From Chroococcidiopsidaceae cyanobacterium YX2bin18 (lineage in GTDB: Bacteria; Cyanobacteriota; Cyanobacteriia; Cyanobacteriales; Chroococcidiopsidaceae), in contig JAUJND010000002.1 of the NCBI GenBank assembly GCA_030446505.1, positions 1-64,000 of the forward strand: a stretch of DNA of 64,000 nucleotides, given 5' to 3'. Both the position numbers and the translations under genes were made by a program. This document shows positions 9,155 through 18,224 of this stretch, in pieces. How positions within the stretch are numbered: position 1 is the first letter of the stretch; each line of letters starts with the position of its first letter. The notes under the pieces were generated by a model. That model ran no database searches. It saw only the letters and a program-made list of their open reading frames with translations, and was not told where the DNA came from.

Positions 9155-11170
9155 ATGAATGTTAAGACGGTTCCTGCCTCCCTGCAAATTGAGACACCAG
9201 TAATGATAAACCCTCAGTTTGAAGAAGATGTAACTACGTCCCCTGTTGTGATGACCGTAGAGGAGCCACATTCAATTACGTCTATACAAGCGAGAGTGCA
9301 TTACGATCCAGTAGCGATCGCGGTGCAATACAGTAATAAACCACTCCATGTGTTGGGGAGAATACTAGCTGTTTTATTGCCAAGTTTGAGATTTGCTTTT
9401 AGTTTATGGTGGGATCAGCAAAGAGGTCGCGTTGCGGAGAATCAGCGGAGACGCGCAATTCAGTTGCGAGAACTGTTAACTCAGCTAGGACCTGCATACA
9501 TCAAAATTGGACAAGCACTATCCACGCGACCAGATCTAGTTCCTCCCCTTTACCTAGAAGAACTAACTCTATTACAAGACCAGATACCACCTTATCCTAA
9601 CGAAATTGCCTACCAGTTTATTGCTGAAGAATTAGGCGATCGCCCTGAGCAAATTTACGCCGAAATCTCACCCCAGCCAATCGCTGCCGCTTCTTTAGGT
9701 CAGGTTTACAAAGGAAAACTAAAAACTGGGGAAACGGTGGCTATTAAAGTTCAGCGCCCCGACCTACGCGATCGGATTACTGTAGACTTGTATATTTTGC
9801 GCCGACTTTCTGCTTGGGCAAACAAAAATATTAAACGAGTGCGTAGTGACCTAGTAGGGATCTTGGATGAATTTGGTACTCGGATATTTGAAGAGATGGA
9901 CTACATTCAAGAGGGACAAAATGCGGAGCGATTCGCTCAACTCTACGGTCAGTTGAAAGATGTTTATGTGCCAAAAATCTACTGGCAATACACACAGCGT
10001 CGTGTCCTGACAATGGAGTGGATTACAGGTACTAAGCTCACTCAGGTAGAAGCGATTCGCGACCAAGGTCTAGACGCGCGTTATTTAATTGAAGTAGGTG
10101 TCCAGTGTTCCTTACGCCAACTACTAGAACATGGTTTCTTCCATGCAGACCCTCACCCCGGCAATCTGTTAGGCACGACCGATGGTAAGTTGGCATATTT
10201 GGACTTTGGGATGATGAGCGAGATTAAGCCAGCGCAACGATATGGCTTAATTGAAGCTATTGTCCATATGGTTAATCGTGACTTTGACGGTTTAGCCCGT
10301 GACTATATAAAGTTAGAATTTCTCACACCAGATACAGACCTAACACCGATCATTCCAGCGCTTACTCAAGTATTCGGCAACACTTTGGGAGCTAGTGTCT
10401 CGGAGTTAAACATTAAGAGTATTACTGACCAGTTATCTGCCTTGATGTATGAGTACCCTTTCCGCGTCCCTGCTTACTACGCTTTAATTATCCGCTCGCT
10501 GGTTACGTTAGAGGGGATCGCAATTAATGTAGACCCCGACTTCAAAGTTCTCAGCGCTGCCTATCCCTACGTTGCCAAACGCCTGTTGACAGATCCAGCG
10601 CCAGAATTACGCGAGTCTCTACGCGATTTGTTGTTCAAAGACGGTAGTTTTCGCTGGAATCGCCTAGAAAACTTGTTACGCAATGCGCGTAATAGTGACG
10701 ATTACGACCTTAATCAGGTGGTTAATCAGACGCTAGAATTTCTGGCTTCTGAACGTGGCGCTTTAATTCGGAATAACCTGATTGATGAGATTGTTAAAGG
10801 GTTTGATGCTCTCGGTCGAAATGCCTTGGATAATGTCACATACGCACTACGTGACCGTGTGGGTTTAGCAGTTAATACTTCTCGTACATCAATAGAGCAG
10901 AAACAAACTCTAGAGAATATTAACCGGGTGTGGAATATTCTGCAAGAAACTCGTGGCTTCGACCCAGGGCGAGTTGTCCCTGAGATTTCGCAATTACTCT
11001 TAAAGCCAGAAGTACAGCATATAGGTCAGCAAGTTGCTAGCCGTTTGGCTCAACGAGCGATCGCACGTCTGATTCGGGAAGTATTAGTTTCGCCTGATTC
11101 TGCCAATGGTCACATAAAGCCACCTAAAAAAACCTCTTTAAGCGCAAGTATTTACAATGCTAAAAGTTAA
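9155..11170 (+). CDS. AarF/ABC1/UbiB-family atypical kinase
   Basis: An intact 671-residue member of the ABC1/ADCK/UbiB family. The KxGQ motif (IKIGQALSTRPDLVP), the Ala-rich loop AAASLGQVYKG that replaces the usual glycine loop, the ATP-binding lysine in VAIKVQRP, the catalytic loop HGFFHADPHPGNLL and the metal-binding LDFGMM are all present. Family members support quinone (plastoquinone, ubiquinone) or prenyl-lipid metabolism at membranes; the cyanobacterial and plastid branches are linked to tocopherol and plastoquinone stores. A C-terminal extension of about 200 residues follows the kinase core. The first ~60 residues are a variable N-terminus. A 127-bp inverted-repeat element begins 3 bases after its stop. 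Confidence 0.9.
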   Translation: MNVKTVPASLQIETPVMINPQFEEDVTTSPVVMTVEEPHSITSIQARVHYDPVAIAVQYSNKPLHVLGRILAVLLPSLRFAFSLWWDQQRGRVAENQRRRAIQLRELLTQLGPAYIKIGQALSTRPDLVPPLYLEELTLLQDQIPPYPNEIAYQFIAEELGDRPEQIYAEISPQPIAAASLGQVYKGKLKTGETVAIKVQRPDLRDRITVDLYILRRLSAWANKNIKRVRSDLVGILDEFGTRIFEEMDYIQEGQNAERFAQLYGQLKDVYVPKIYWQYTQRRVLTMEWITGTKLTQVEAIRDQGLDARYLIEVGVQCSLRQLLEHGFFHADPHPGNLLGTTDGKLAYLDFGMMSEIKPAQRYGLIEAIVHMVNRDFDGLARDYIKLEFLTPDTDLTPIIPALTQVFGNTLGASVSELNIKSITDQLSALMYEYPFRVPAYYALIIRSLVTLEGIAINVDPDFKVLSAAYPYVAKRLLTDPAPELRESLRDLLFKDGSFRWNRLENLLRNARNSDDYDLNQVVNQTLEFLASERGALIRNNLIDEIVKGFDALGRNALDNVTYALRDRVGLAVNTSRTSIEQKQTLENINRVWNILQETRGFDPGRVVPEISQLLLKPEVQHIGQQVASRLAQRAIARLIREVLVSPDSANGHIKPPKKTSLSASIYNAKS

Positions 11171-11173
11171 GTT

Positions 11174-11300
11174 ATAGCTGTCGCTAGCTTAATTAAGACA
11201 TAGACTATAACCAGCAGTTACGCTATTCTAGTAATTTGCGCTCCGGTCATGGACACCGTTCTTAAACAAGCTGCGTCCTATCTTCTCTGGCGACAGCTAT
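11174..11300. repeat. Inverted-repeat element downstream of the AarF gene
   Basis: Perfect 11-bp inverted ends, ATAGCTGTCGC at 11174-11184 and its complement at 11290-11300, bracket 105 bases with no open frame. The size is close to the 124-bp element at 6335 but the ends differ. It could be a small non-autonomous mobile element or a long-range RNA stem just past the AarF stop codon. No target duplication is visible. Confidence 0.45.
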
Positions 11301-11583
11301 CTATGGATTTATCTTGCTTTAGACTGAACTAGGGAAACTTTTTAGCAATCAAGTCTGCCAGTAGCAAAACTACTTTTGATTACAAAGGTAGCTTGTATAA
11401 ATTGCTTCTTGCTTAGGACTAATGATATTTTCACCTCGTCGCTGCACTGAGTTTTCTATTCAAATTGTTTGTGCCTACCGATGCAAAATAAAATAGAGAA
11501 AATCTATGAATGTTGATGTATTAGGTCAATATTAACTAATAGTGCTGCCACAAAGAAAATAAAAATTTACCACTACAAATTAA

Positions 11584-11769
11584 AACAAGATTCAAGGCAA
11601 GTTAATCATTGAAGGCAAAAGCTACGATCAGCAAATATTTGATTGTCTTAACGATCTTGAATTCTTCATCCCACTGCTTAACACTGAAATATATGTAAGT
11701 GTCAAACTTGTAGTTAAGCATATTGTCTACATTAATAAGCAGAACATTGCTTATGAGTTCAAGGAATAG
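11584..11769 (+). other. Unidentified open stretch, possible gene relic
   Basis: A stop-to-stop open frame of 61 codons that reads QGKLIIEGKSYDQQIFDCLN and then FFIPLLNTEIYVSVKLVVKH, with a protein-like composition. There is no ATG, GTG or TTG in the usable part, so it is either a relic or a gene whose 5' end is displaced by an indel. I do not recognise the family. Confidence 0.25.
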
Positions 11770-12107
11770 CGAGAAGTGGCAGGAATTATTGTTTTAATGT
11801 ATATACCGTTGGGCAGCAAAGGCTCTATTTCAAAAACTTGCGGTGAAGTAGAGAAAATATGTTTGGCGTTAGCCGTAGTTCCTCGTTATTCTCTTTAAAA
11901 GATGCTCCACTGCTGTTACTTTTGTTTAGGCAGCAACATTTTAATAACTATTTTGTCCGAAGACTATGACTATACCAGAACTGCCTAACATCGAATCTAG
12001 TTTTTAGAGCATCTTCACTGATTTGGAATAGCACAAAGACTAATAATACAGTCGAACTAAGTAGTGACACACGTTATATAGTTATCACTCACCCTTTTCC
12101 CAGTCCT

Positions 12108-12138
12108 GAAACTGAGCTTGATGGCTTTGCTCAGTTTC
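12108..12138. other. Stem-loop, 10-bp perfect stem
   Basis: GAAACTGAGC at 12108-12117 pairs perfectly with GCTCAGTTTC at 12129-12138 around an 11-base loop. No T run follows on either strand, so it is not a classic terminator. It lies 158 bases upstream of the glutathione transferase gene and may be part of its leader. Confidence 0.4.
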
Positions 12139-12295
12139 GCCTTGCCCCAAAAACGTTGCTCCCGACTCATTGCTGATTTCAATTATTAACCATAAAATTT
12201 TATAGTGATTAAACTCGGTCGCTTTTCTCCTTAGCAATCTTGCGTTCAAGTATTTCACCATGTTTTACCGGACATACAATTAAGAAGACGATCTG

Positions 12296-12927
12296 ATGAT
12301 CACTGTCCATCACTTAAACAACTCCCGTTCTCAGCGCGTGCTCTGGCTGCTGGAGGAACTTCAACTAAAGTATGACATCAAGCGCTACGAGCGCGATTTG
12401 AAAACAATGCTTGCGCCAGATTCACTGCGTGAGATACATCCCCTCGGTAAGTCTCCGGTCATTACTGATGACGCGCTGCCCTGGCAGAGTCTGGTGCTAT
12501 TATCGAGTACTTGGTTGAGCACTATGGCGAGGGAAGGCTTGCGCCCACGCTTGGTACAGCAGAACGGCTGCGATACAAGTATTGGCTGCATTACGCAGAA
12601 GGTTCAGTAATGCCTTTATTAGTAATGAAGCTTGTTCTCGACAATTTCGGGCTAGGAGACAGCGGCGCATCCCGCGAATTCATTGCGCCTCAAATTAAAC
12701 TTCACCTTAACTACATGGAAGATGAACTCTGTAAGAACACGTGGTTTGTGGGACAGGAGTTCACCGCAGCCGATGTCCAGATGAGTTTCCCTGTAGAAGC
12801 GGCGGCGGCGCAAGTAGGTTTAGACGCGAGTTTTCCGAAGCTTGTAGGCTTTCTTGATCGCATTCATGCACGTCCAGCCTACCAACGCGCCCTAGAACGC
12901 GGCGGCGCTTATCAGCTACTAAGTTGA
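12296..12927 (+). CDS. Glutathione S-transferase (one frameshift)
   Basis: The N-terminal thioredoxin fold reads MITVHHLNNSRSQRVLWLLE (the SRSQR serine region is the likely glutathione-activating site) and continues to HPLGKSPVI with the cis-proline. The frame breaks near 12476-12483. The next frame gives ALAESGAIIEYLVEHYGEG, holding the E-S pair that binds the glutathione gamma-glutamyl group, and then the helical C-terminal domain with FTAADVQMSFPVEAAAA. About 210 residues when joined, normal for the family. The substrate is unknown; it would act in cytosolic detoxification or oxidative stress. Confidence 0.8.
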
Positions 12928-13023
12928 AGGTGTTGCTAACCGCTGAAATTATATTTTCCTGTTAACTATTAATAAGTTGGTTGAAGCCAAGCTTGATATT
13001 CGCTTGATTGCTACCAATATTGA

Positions 13024-13317
13024 ACTGCTTCCTTGCTAGATGCAATTTCATCGGTTAATGCGCGGCATTACTATCTACCCGTTGCAGGAGCGATCGCGCA
13101 AAATGGTAGAGTATATTTTGCTAAAACTGGTAATTTTGAACTGCTCAGTTCGATTACTGATGATACTGCTCAGTAAGAGAAACTAGCTGATACTTTCTAT
13201 CACCTCAAGCAGCAGTTTCCAGAATTACAAGAATCTGGTTGTATAGTTGCGAATTCAATTCGCCAGATACTTTTGCTAAAACAGGTTTTTCTATCTTATG
13301 GCATTGCAGAGGGGTAG
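13024..13317 (+). pseudogene. Unidentified gene relic with internal stop
   Basis: A frame of 97 codons is interrupted only by TAA at 13174-13176. It reads NARHYYLPVAGAIAQNGRVY and FAKTGNFELLSSITDD, then after the stop EKLADTFYHLKQQFPELQES and GCIVANSIRQ. The composition is protein-like and the reading continues smoothly over the stop. No start codon or family match is recognised. The rest of 12928-13374 shows nothing else. Confidence 0.35.
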
Positions 13318-13374
13318 CAGCCAACTGCGCTCATGTCCGGAGTTTGTTTAGCCTGATTAGCCCTAGAGCTTAAG

Positions 13375-14883
13375 TTAGGGCAACCAAAAATTAGGCAATA
13401 AATTGCTCCAGCTATGTGCTGTTTGGTTGATTTTCCGGGCAAGTTGAATATGAGGTTCATCAGCCTCTACTGGAATAATTTGCGCTTTTGTGCCGCGACC
13501 GAAGCGTGAAATCACTTGGTTTGCCGCCTCTAAACCAGTTACATACGCCTTTTCCTGAGACCATGAACCGTGGCGAGTAACAATCCAATCACCACCCATA
13601 AACACGTTTTCGATGCTTGTCCTTACGGGTAGCATATACTGGTAGCTACCAGGTGCAAAGTGAGTTACAGCGCGTGGTAGACGAATTACACTGCTATCAA
13701 TCACCTTAGCTTCACCAAAGGCTGGAATACAAATTGCTAAGTCGCGCTGAACAAGCGGCACAATTTCTGCATCGCTTAGGGGTAGAAACTGGTTAGCATG
13801 GTAAAAGTCTGCTTCAATAACAGTTCCTGGCTCACCTTTGTACTCATCATGCAGTGCATTCAAATCAAAAAACGTCCAACCTGTTGTTGAATTGAAGCCA
13901 AAGCAAGCATTAGAGGGACGCGGAATCCTAATTTGGCGATCAAACCACAACCGAGTTGCAAGTACATCCACTGCTCCCAGATTACTGATATCTTGGAATT
14001 GCTTATGACCACGCAGACTGGAGCTATTGCTAACAATCTTCTGCATCCCGCTTATGCCGACAGCAAATATAACTGCGTCCGCATCAAAGACTTGCTCACC
14101 GCAGACAACGCCGATTGCCTTGCCAGTGCTATCCAGGTGTAAGTCGCTGACCCGTCGGTGAGTGAAAACCCGTCCACCAGAGCGTTCAATGTGTTCCACC
14201 CAAGGACGAAATATCATCTCCCCGACTGTCCCTCGGCACCAAGCAACATCAAAATTTGGTTGATGAGCCAAAATGAAGTAGTAAAGCATCCCTATGGCTG
14301 CTGCTGCTGAACACTGTTCTCCTGGTGCAAATAATCCTACTAGCAGCATCGGCTCGAAGGAATCACGGTAAAGCCGCGCACTGACTCCAAAATCTTTAAA
14401 TAGTTCACGGGCTGTCACTGGGTCGTAGCGTCGCCAAGCTGCATCAGAATTGTCAAAATCTACTACGGCATACAGCAAAGGGAGAGCAGAAAGGCGGTCG
14501 ATAAGTGGCAAACGCTTGAACTGAGTGTAGATAAAAGTTCCTAGTGGAGTGGGGAGTCGTGGTAAGTCTTGGAAAATCGGGGATTCGACTTCTAATCCAA
14601 AGGGAGAATACTGAGAGGAGCGAGTGAAAGGAGTGAAGGGACTAAAACCTAATTCTGCTACTAAATTAAAAATATTGCTGTAAGGATACCAGAAACCATG
14701 AATTCCCGCTTCTACAGAGCGCCCACCTGCTGTCTTCCAACCTGCCACTAGACCACCAGGATAAGACCCAGCTTCTAGAAGTGTCACGTCGTAACCCTGT
14801 TTAACCAGGTGATAAGTAGCGCCTAAGCCAGCCCAACCAGCACCAACGACGACTACTTTGGGGTTCTGTAATTCATCTAACAT
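13375..14883 (-). CDS. Phytoene-desaturase-like FAD-dependent oxidoreductase
   Basis: An intact 502-residue flavoprotein. The Rossmann dinucleotide motif VVVGAGWAGLGATYHLVKQG is at residues 10-29, followed by the acidic end of strand 2 (LLEA) and the GGL/GG signature of the amine-oxidase/carotenoid-desaturase clan. The C-terminal FAD block is VFMGGDWIVTRHGSWSQEKA with YVTGLEAANQV. It resembles plant and cyanobacterial PDS/ZDS-like proteins but lacks features that would let me assign phytoene or zeta-carotene as substrate. The last ~50 residues form a tail beyond the flavin site. A possible 54-residue frame lies 42 bases upstream on the same strand. Confidence 0.8.
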   Translation of the reverse strand: MLDELQNPKVVVVGAGWAGLGATYHLVKQGYDVTLLEAGSYPGGLVAGWKTAGGRSVEAGIHGFWYPYSNIFNLVAELGFSPFTPFTRSSQYSPFGLEVESPIFQDLPRLPTPLGTFIYTQFKRLPLIDRLSALPLLYAVVDFDNSDAAWRRYDPVTARELFKDFGVSARLYRDSFEPMLLVGLFAPGEQCSAAAAIGMLYYFILAHQPNFDVAWCRGTVGEMIFRPWVEHIERSGGRVFTHRRVSDLHLDSTGKAIGVVCGEQVFDADAVIFAVGISGMQKIVSNSSSLRGHKQFQDISNLGAVDVLATRLWFDRQIRIPRPSNACFGFNSTTGWTFFDLNALHDEYKGEPGTVIEADFYHANQFLPLSDAEIVPLVQRDLAICIPAFGEAKVIDSSVIRLPRAVTHFAPGSYQYMLPVRTSIENVFMGGDWIVTRHGSWSQEKAYVTGLEAANQVISRFGRGTKAQIIPVEADEPHIQLARKINQTAHSWSNLLPNFWLP

Positions 14884-15350
14884 TCTGTATTTCCTGGGTT
14901 CTTTACCTGAAAAGTAATCGCGCTTTTAATTTAGTTGCGTTGCTGCATTTCTTGTAGATAATTGTTCTACATCTTGCATTCGTGGCGACACCAGGGCAGT
15001 AAAATTTCCTGCTGTCGTAGCTAGTTGTAAAGCTATTAAAATCTGAATTGACCAGCCACAGACAAGGAATACTCCAAACAATTGCATCATCAGGTAATGC
15101 TATTTAATACATCGGCAAACTGCTTCACTTTTAGATCCTGCTAACATTAGGACTGTGACCTCTAGAATTCTTCCACACCTTAACGCGGGTGCTTCAGCAG
15201 CCGACATCCATCTTCAAACAGATTTGGTAGGTTTTATTGGGCTTGATACCTTGCTTCTCCAACCTACTTAAGTATTGGGAAGCAGATTATAACTTGAATT
15301 AGCTAACTGATTTTAGACATTATTTTATTTAATTTTGAGGTTGAGTTTGG
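14884..15350. other. Intergenic region between divergent genes
   Basis: About 470 bases between the oxidoreductase (leftward) and the small gene at 15351 (rightward). Apart from the doubtful short frame at 14926-15090 I see no gene, RNA or clear repeat. Confidence 0.45.
14926..15090 (-). CDS. Possible 54-residue membrane-anchored peptide
   Basis: Two adjacent ATGs (15088-15090 and 15085-15087) open a 54-residue frame starting MMQLFGVFLVCGWSIQILIA, a single hydrophobic helix, followed by a polar tail. No Shine-Dalgarno sequence precedes it and I know no homologue. It is on the same strand as the oxidoreductase, 42 bases upstream, so it could be a leader gene, or chance. Confidence 0.25.
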   Translation of the reverse strand: MMQLFGVFLVCGWSIQILIALQLATTAGNFTALVSPRMQDVEQLSTRNAATQLN

Positions 15351-15651
15351 ATGTCTTCTATTGAGAAACGCTTAGAAGCCTTTCGCCAATTGCCCCTACG
15401 TGCACAACTTGCTTTAATCGTCTCTACTCGCAACAACCCTGTTTTAAGCCAAAACAATGAATATATTGAAAATTTAGAGCGCACTCATGCTGAATGCTTA
15501 AATTCCTCAACTCCTGAGCAGAAGGCAGCGTATGAAAAAGCCAAAGCTAATTTAACTTGACCCTAAAGTTTTGATTGGACTTACTCCGGAAAAAGCGTCA
15601 ATCCTCTTTGCTTCTCTGCGGTCAAAACTAGCAAACTTAGAGGTGTCATAG
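15351..15651 (+). CDS. Small helical protein of unknown function (frameshifted)
   Basis: The frame from ATG 15351 (GAGG lies about 10 bases upstream) reads MSSIEKRLEAFRQLPLRAQL and stops early after 69 residues. Dropping one T from ACTTGAC at about 15556 lets it continue LTDPKVLIGLTPEKASILFA and end at TAG 15649-15651, about 99 residues. The continuation has the same amphipathic helical, K/L/A-rich character, so the longer version is probably the real protein. I do not recognise the family. No membrane segment or signal peptide. Confidence 0.5.
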
Positions 15652-15680
15652 CTTAGTTGGATCAACACATCAGATCTGCA

Positions 15681-16760
15681 CTATGTCCAGTAGAGAACGC
15701 AAGCTTGGGGAAAGCGCCGAGCAATCTCGCTCTCAAAAAAGCGGCGTAGCATCTTCATCGTGTCGGAAGTGTAGACATACTTGGTGCCACCAAATTTGTT
15801 GCGCTTGATACTGCGTTTCGCCTCGTCCATATCCAGTTTCGTTTGAGGATACCAGTTCTGTAGCACTTCCTTCGAGCCGGGTGTAAAGCGATGTGAAATT
15901 AATTCAAAAGTAAGGTCGCAATCAAAGTCGAGTACTTCTGAAATTGAGTCCAACAATTGTCCATAATGTTCATCCCAATCTTCCATCAGCATAATCGGTG
16001 CGATTACTAGACCCACTGGATATCCACCGCCACCTTGCGATCGCGGTAATGCCAACCGTCGCAATGCCTGAAGCCGTGACGCGACTGATGCTGTACCGCC
16101 CTCGAACCGCCCTGAAACTGGGGCAGCGTTGACGCTCATCCGACAGCGCGTATGACCGTTATGGGGTAAGTCGAGTAGTCCGTCCACTGCATCGAATTTT
16201 GATACCCAACGTAAATGCCCATCTTGGCGCGTCCCAAAGTAACGGATACATTCAGCGAGGCTGTCAGTCAGATGCTCAATTCCTAGCGGATCAGTGTAGC
16301 AGCTTACTTCAAAACTCGTAGCCTCGCCTGAGTGCTCGTAAGCTGCTAAGTTTGACAATATCTGCGGCAAGTTAGCGAAGACCCGAATTACTGGCGAACC
16401 TTGCAAGCTACCCGCTAAATAGCAATATTGGCAATGTGCTGGACACCCTTCTGCAAGGTGAAATTGCCAGTCAGCTGAAGGTGGAATTGGGCTGAGTTTG
16501 AAAGAGCTAGGCGGCGCGGTCACGACTGCAAGAGTGCGCTTGGCAATATTGTATGTATCGCGCTCATCCTCTCCACGCAGACCAGTTAGACGGTTTCGGG
16601 GTAGTTCCTCGACGGGCAAGTTAAGAGCCTGTACACGCGCTAAAATCTGCTGACCCCACGATTCTTCTAGTGCGGCAGGTGTAAATATTATGCGCTCTGG
16701 CATCCATAACCGAGGCTTGTGAACTGGTATTGAAAGGTTATCTGCCATCGTGTTTGGCAC
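15681..16760 (-). CDS. Spore photoproduct lyase-like radical SAM protein
   Basis: An intact 359-residue radical SAM enzyme. The cluster motif is CPAHCQYC (C106, C110, C113: CxxxCxxC), preceded by FHLAEG as in spore photoproduct lyases. A further cysteine in EVSCYTDPLGIEHLT (C154) sits where SplB has its hydrogen-donor cysteine. SplB repairs the 5-thyminyl-dihydrothymine UV lesion of spore DNA; cyanobacteria do not form such spores, so the substrate here may be another UV lesion or another nucleic-acid thymine adduct. Start: GTG 16760 or ATG 16748. A small same-strand gene lies 107 bases upstream and is a likely operon partner. Confidence 0.75.
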   Translation of the reverse strand: MPNTMADNLSIPVHKPRLWMPERIIFTPAALEESWGQQILARVQALNLPVEELPRNRLTGLRGEDERDTYNIAKRTLAVVTAPPSSFKLSPIPPSADWQFHLAEGCPAHCQYCYLAGSLQGSPVIRVFANLPQILSNLAAYEHSGEATSFEVSCYTDPLGIEHLTDSLAECIRYFGTRQDGHLRWVSKFDAVDGLLDLPHNGHTRCRMSVNAAPVSGRFEGGTASVASRLQALRRLALPRSQGGGGYPVGLVIAPIMLMEDWDEHYGQLLDSISEVLDFDCDLTFELISHRFTPGSKEVLQNWYPQTKLDMDEAKRSIKRNKFGGTKYVYTSDTMKMLRRFFESEIARRFPQACVLYWT

Positions 16761-16867
16761 AATCTTTGTCCTTTGTTTGCTTAAAAAACAGGTGACGGCA
16801 AGAAACAGAGAAATCGTTTACTTCCCGTCATACCTTTAACTGAGTTTCTGAATAATGAAGGTTTTAA

Positions 16868-17224
16868 CTAGTCCTTGAGGACTTCACGGATGCGCCGCTC
16901 CAAAAGTTCAAGATCGAGACCCCCCTCGTCACGTGCAATCCGGCGCACAGTTGAGTTAACGTTATTCAAATCGAGCAGTAGATCGTGTAGAATCTCTTGC
17001 TGCTGGCGTGACTGGGTAACTTCACGCGGTTCTTGTACAAGGTCGCGCACGATGGAGTCCTCGGCACGTGAGGCTATAAGTGGGTCTGTTTGTCCCTGGA
17101 GATGAATAAAAGTCCGTCGACCCGGTCCGCGCTCCTCTTCAATTGGTACCACAGATGTCACCTGATCTGAGCGCACATACTTACCGAATCCCAGATGTAC
17201 TAGCACCGATGATTGTATTCTCAT
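16868..17224 (-). CDS. Small conserved protein, RemA/RemB-like N-terminus
   Basis: 118 residues, intact. The first ~55 residues, with VLVHLGFGKYVRSDQVTSVV and then RRTFIHLQG, recall the GFGxxV core of the RemA/RemB (DUF370) family of small DNA-binding or matrix-regulating proteins; the similarity is by eye and weak. The second half, QSRQQQEILHDLLLDLNNVN, then ARDEGGLDLELLERRIREVL, is a charged helical, probably coiled-coil, tail. It precedes the SplB-like gene on the same strand by 107 bases, so co-transcription is likely. It might be a regulator or accessory subunit of that enzyme; this is inference only. Confidence 0.5.
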   Translation of the reverse strand: MRIQSSVLVHLGFGKYVRSDQVTSVVPIEEERGPGRRTFIHLQGQTDPLIASRAEDSIVRDLVQEPREVTQSRQQQEILHDLLLDLNNVNSTVRRIARDEGGLDLELLERRIREVLKD

Positions 17225-17471
17225 TCAGCTTTGCATTGTTTTACTACTTACTATTATAAGCAATGTAAGAATAGCCCAAAGCCCATACTTAGAGGGGGTT
17301 TTGCGCCATTTTTAGTAGTGGTTTCCCACAATTTTTATGGTTCTATAACAAAAATTAGCTGTGGTAGCCTAACATAACTAATTTGCCGAATTTGGGCTGT
17401 TAGCGGCATTATGGTTATAGCTAAATGTCGCTAAGTTAAATAGATCAGCCGTCAACAGAAAGTACCATACA

Positions 17472-18107
17472 ATGAGCCAAACACCTGAAGGTGAAAGCCC
17501 ATTAGAAGAATCACCGCTAGCACATCACTGGAGTAAGTCTACTATACCGATTGCCCCACTGCCAGACCCCATCGGTCACAATATTGAAGCGATCGTAGCG
17601 CTACACACAAGCGCAGAACGTAATGTGCCTCAACACCAGCGAATTTTAGAAGCTGCAACGACTTTTCTCGGTCGTCCGGCATTCCTGTACATTAGTTCAG
17701 TCGTAGTTGTTTTGTGGATGCTCCCCAATGTTGTACCGCATTTGGGCTTACCACAATTCGATCCTCCTCCGTTCGACTTGCTACAACTTTCGCTAGGCAT
17801 CATCTCATTGCCAATGACAATAGCAGTCTTGATCAAGCAAGATCGGCAAGAAAAGCTGGCAGAACAGAGGGCGCAGCTGGGTTTGCAACTAAATCTACTA
17901 TCTGAGCAAAAAATCGCTAAAATGATTAGCTTGATTGAGGAACTGCGCCGCGATCTTCCTGATGTAAAAAATCGTTACGACCCTGAAGCTGACGTAATGG
18001 AACAAGCTGCCGATCCCCAAATGGTAATGGATGCGCTGGAGAAGTCGCTAGCGGAAGAACTAGCAGAACTCCAGAAGCAAGAATCTGATAGGGAATCCCC
18101 GAATTAA
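17472..18107 (+). CDS. DUF1003 membrane protein
   Basis: 211 residues, intact. After a polar N-terminus comes the DUF1003 core: two membrane helices at about residues 74-92 and 103-122 (FLYISSVVVVLWMLPNV and LLQLSLGIISLPMTIAVLI), then the conserved QDRQEKLAEQRAQLGLQLNL coiled-coil-like segment and a charged C-terminal tail. The family is cytoplasmic-membrane and of unknown function. ATG 17472 is used; no better start exists. It stands alone, 117 bases before the first IS1 element. Confidence 0.85.
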   Translation: MSQTPEGESPLEESPLAHHWSKSTIPIAPLPDPIGHNIEAIVALHTSAERNVPQHQRILEAATTFLGRPAFLYISSVVVVLWMLPNVVPHLGLPQFDPPPFDLLQLSLGIISLPMTIAVLIKQDRQEKLAEQRAQLGLQLNLLSEQKIAKMISLIEELRRDLPDVKNRYDPEADVMEQAADPQMVMDALEKSLAEELAELQKQESDRESPN

Positions 18108-18224
18108 GTTAGGTCTAAGGGTATTACTAAAAATAGCACTTCCGGCTTCGCGCAATGTGTTGTGACTAATAATTAGTTATAATTCCTTAACTTAGTGCCA
18201 TTACTACTTATTCTTAGATAATTT

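Larger units (their letters stand above)
11301..12295. other. Long AT-rich intergenic region
   Basis: Nearly 1 kb with no recognisable gene. It holds one open stretch without a start codon (11584-11769) and one strong hairpin (12108-12138). I see no tRNA or riboswitch. Confidence 0.5.

Noticed and set aside
15150-15280. 7-bp GTAGGTT/AACCTAC inverted repeat upstream of the small gene
   Set aside because: Too short and too far apart to support a structure.
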